Origin: Halioxenophilus sp964342265
Lineage (GTDB): Bacteria > Pseudomonadota > Gammaproteobacteria > Pseudomonadales > Cellvibrionaceae
NCBI GenBank assembly: GCA_964342265.1
Contig: CAYFFE010000146.1
Span: 1-7,021 of the forward strand
Length of the DNA: 7,021 nucleotides
Direction: 5' to 3'
A model generated the notes under the pieces. That model ran no database searches, had not been told where the DNA came from, and saw only the letters and a program-made list of their open reading frames with translations. This document shows positions 6,567-7,021 of this stretch, piece after piece. Position 1 is the first letter of the stretch. Each line of letters opens with the position of its first letter. The position numbers and the translations under genes are program-made.

Positions 6567-6650
6567 TCTAATTCTGCCCTTGTCGTTGTCCTTATTCTTG
6601 ACTCTGCCTTTGCCTCTGCTTCTGCTTCTGTCCGTGCCCCAGTCTCTTTC
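6567..6650 (+). repeat. Degenerate pyrimidine-rich hexanucleotide tandem repeat
   Basis: About 14 consecutive 6-base units follow the consensus TCTGCC, for example TCTGCC, CTTGTC, GTTGTC, TTTGCC, TCTGCT and TCTGTC. The third base is T in 13 of 14 units and the fourth is G in 11 of 14, while the plus strand is about 79 percent pyrimidine. The period of six keeps frames open on both strands, giving Leu/Ser/Pro-rich or Arg/Ser/Lys-rich translations, but neither has a convincing start or ribosome site. It is non-coding simple-sequence DNA in my reading. Confidence 0.8.
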
Positions 6651-6857
6651 CACGCACAGCCGGAATCACAGCCCTAGGTGGCGCGAAAAATAGACCGTTG
6701 TGAATAGTTTTATTTTTTTCATTTACCTGCAACCTTTTTGTAACAACTCCAGTATGTCCACTTGATCGGGAATTGTTGCAACTTCCCAAGCGACCTTTTA
6801 GCTGGCGAAATTTTAATCGGGCTAATTGTTGTTAGATTTTTTAACACGGAGTTTACA

Positions 6858-7021
6858 ATGCTTAACAAAAAACGAAGCGGTTTAACAATAACAAGAACTG
6901 CGTCTACGCTCGCGGTAATGATTGCGCTGGGCAGTTCGCAGGCGTTTGCCCAGGATGAGTTTCTCGATAGCGACGGCGATGGCCTGCTCGACTCGGTAGA
7001 GCTTGCCAATAGTTCAGATCC
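6858..7021 (+). CDS. Exported protein with thrombospondin type-3 calcium-binding repeat (5' end only)
   Basis: Only the first 55 residues are in the window; the gene continues past the right edge. ATG at 6858 follows GGAG (6848-6851) with a seven-base spacer. Residues 1-31 form a signal peptide: basic start, hydrophobic core and cleavage after AFA. The mature part begins QDEF and then FLDSDGDGLLDSVEL (about 35-49), a DxDxDGxxD-type calcium-binding loop typical of TSP3 repeats, followed by NSSDP, where the usual form is GTDP. Such repeats commonly introduce or link domains in secreted, surface or outer-membrane proteins of marine bacteria. The rest of the protein and its role cannot be seen. 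No clear promoter was found in the 100 bases upstream. Confidence 0.85.
   Translation, partial: MLNKKRSGLTITRTASTLAVMIALGSSQAFAQDEFLDSDGDGLLDSVELANSSD

Larger units (their letters stand above)
6116..6857. other. 742-bp gene-free, repeat-bearing intergenic region
   Basis: This gap lies between the SDR and the TSP3 gene, which diverge. It holds the candidate SDR promoter, a tandem 8-mer, a very AT-rich stretch (about 6285-6370), a degenerate hexamer tract and the near-palindrome GGGAA-TT-GTTGCAAC-TTCCC at 6768-6787. Open frames on both strands across the hexamer tract only reflect its biased composition. No RNA gene or transposon end is recognised. Confidence 0.6.

Noticed and set aside
6465..6693. 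Leu/Ser/Pro-rich plus-strand frame and Arg/Ser-rich minus-strand frame over the hexamer tract
   Set aside because: Their length comes from a period-six repeat that avoids stop codons; the translations are low complexity and no good start site is present.
6719..7009. A 96-codon minus-strand frame opposite the TSP3 gene
   Set aside because: The opposite strand has a good ribosome site, a signal peptide and a recognisable calcium-binding repeat; the minus frame has none.

Overview
The window looks like chromosomal DNA of a moderate-GC, AT-leaning gammaproteobacterium, probably a marine polymer degrader of the Cellvibrionaceae type. That placement is inference. It rests on two lipase-chaperone-like (Lif) proteins, a family known mainly from beta- and gammaproteobacteria, on several exported hydrolase-type products, and on an exported protein with a thrombospondin type-3 (TSP3) calcium-binding repeat. 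I see no rRNA, tRNA, CRISPR array, transposase or phage gene.

Left part (1-3203). On the minus strand, a truncated Lif-like membrane-anchored protein (1339-2010) is followed after 14 bp by an apolipoprotein N-acyltransferase (Lnt)-type gene whose C-terminal end runs off the left edge. Diverging from them on the plus strand is a second, full-length Lif-like gene (start moved to 2142). The 131-bp gap between the two Lif-like genes must hold promoters for both directions. No alpha/beta-hydrolase lipase, the usual Lif client, is present.

Middle (3222-6115), all minus strand: an exported FGE/SUMF1-fold protein without the catalytic cysteines, a secreted SGNH/GDSL hydrolase with a clear signal peptide, SGNH catalytic residues and its own hairpin terminator, a 459-bp gap, and a classical short-chain dehydrogenase/reductase (SDR).

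Right part (6116-7021): a 742-bp gap with three perfect tandem copies of an 8-mer and a run of about 14 degenerate pyrimidine-rich hexamers, then the start of an exported TSP3 protein on the plus strand that continues past the window.

The common theme is the cell envelope: inner-membrane-anchored chaperone-like proteins, lipoprotein acylation and exported hydrolases. The most unusual item is the divergent pair of Lif-like paralogs, one lacking its C-terminal half and both with a degenerate activation motif, the shorter one apparently in an operon with an Lnt-type acyltransferase. This could be a non-canonical chaperone or lipid-processing module, but the sequence alone cannot show its function.
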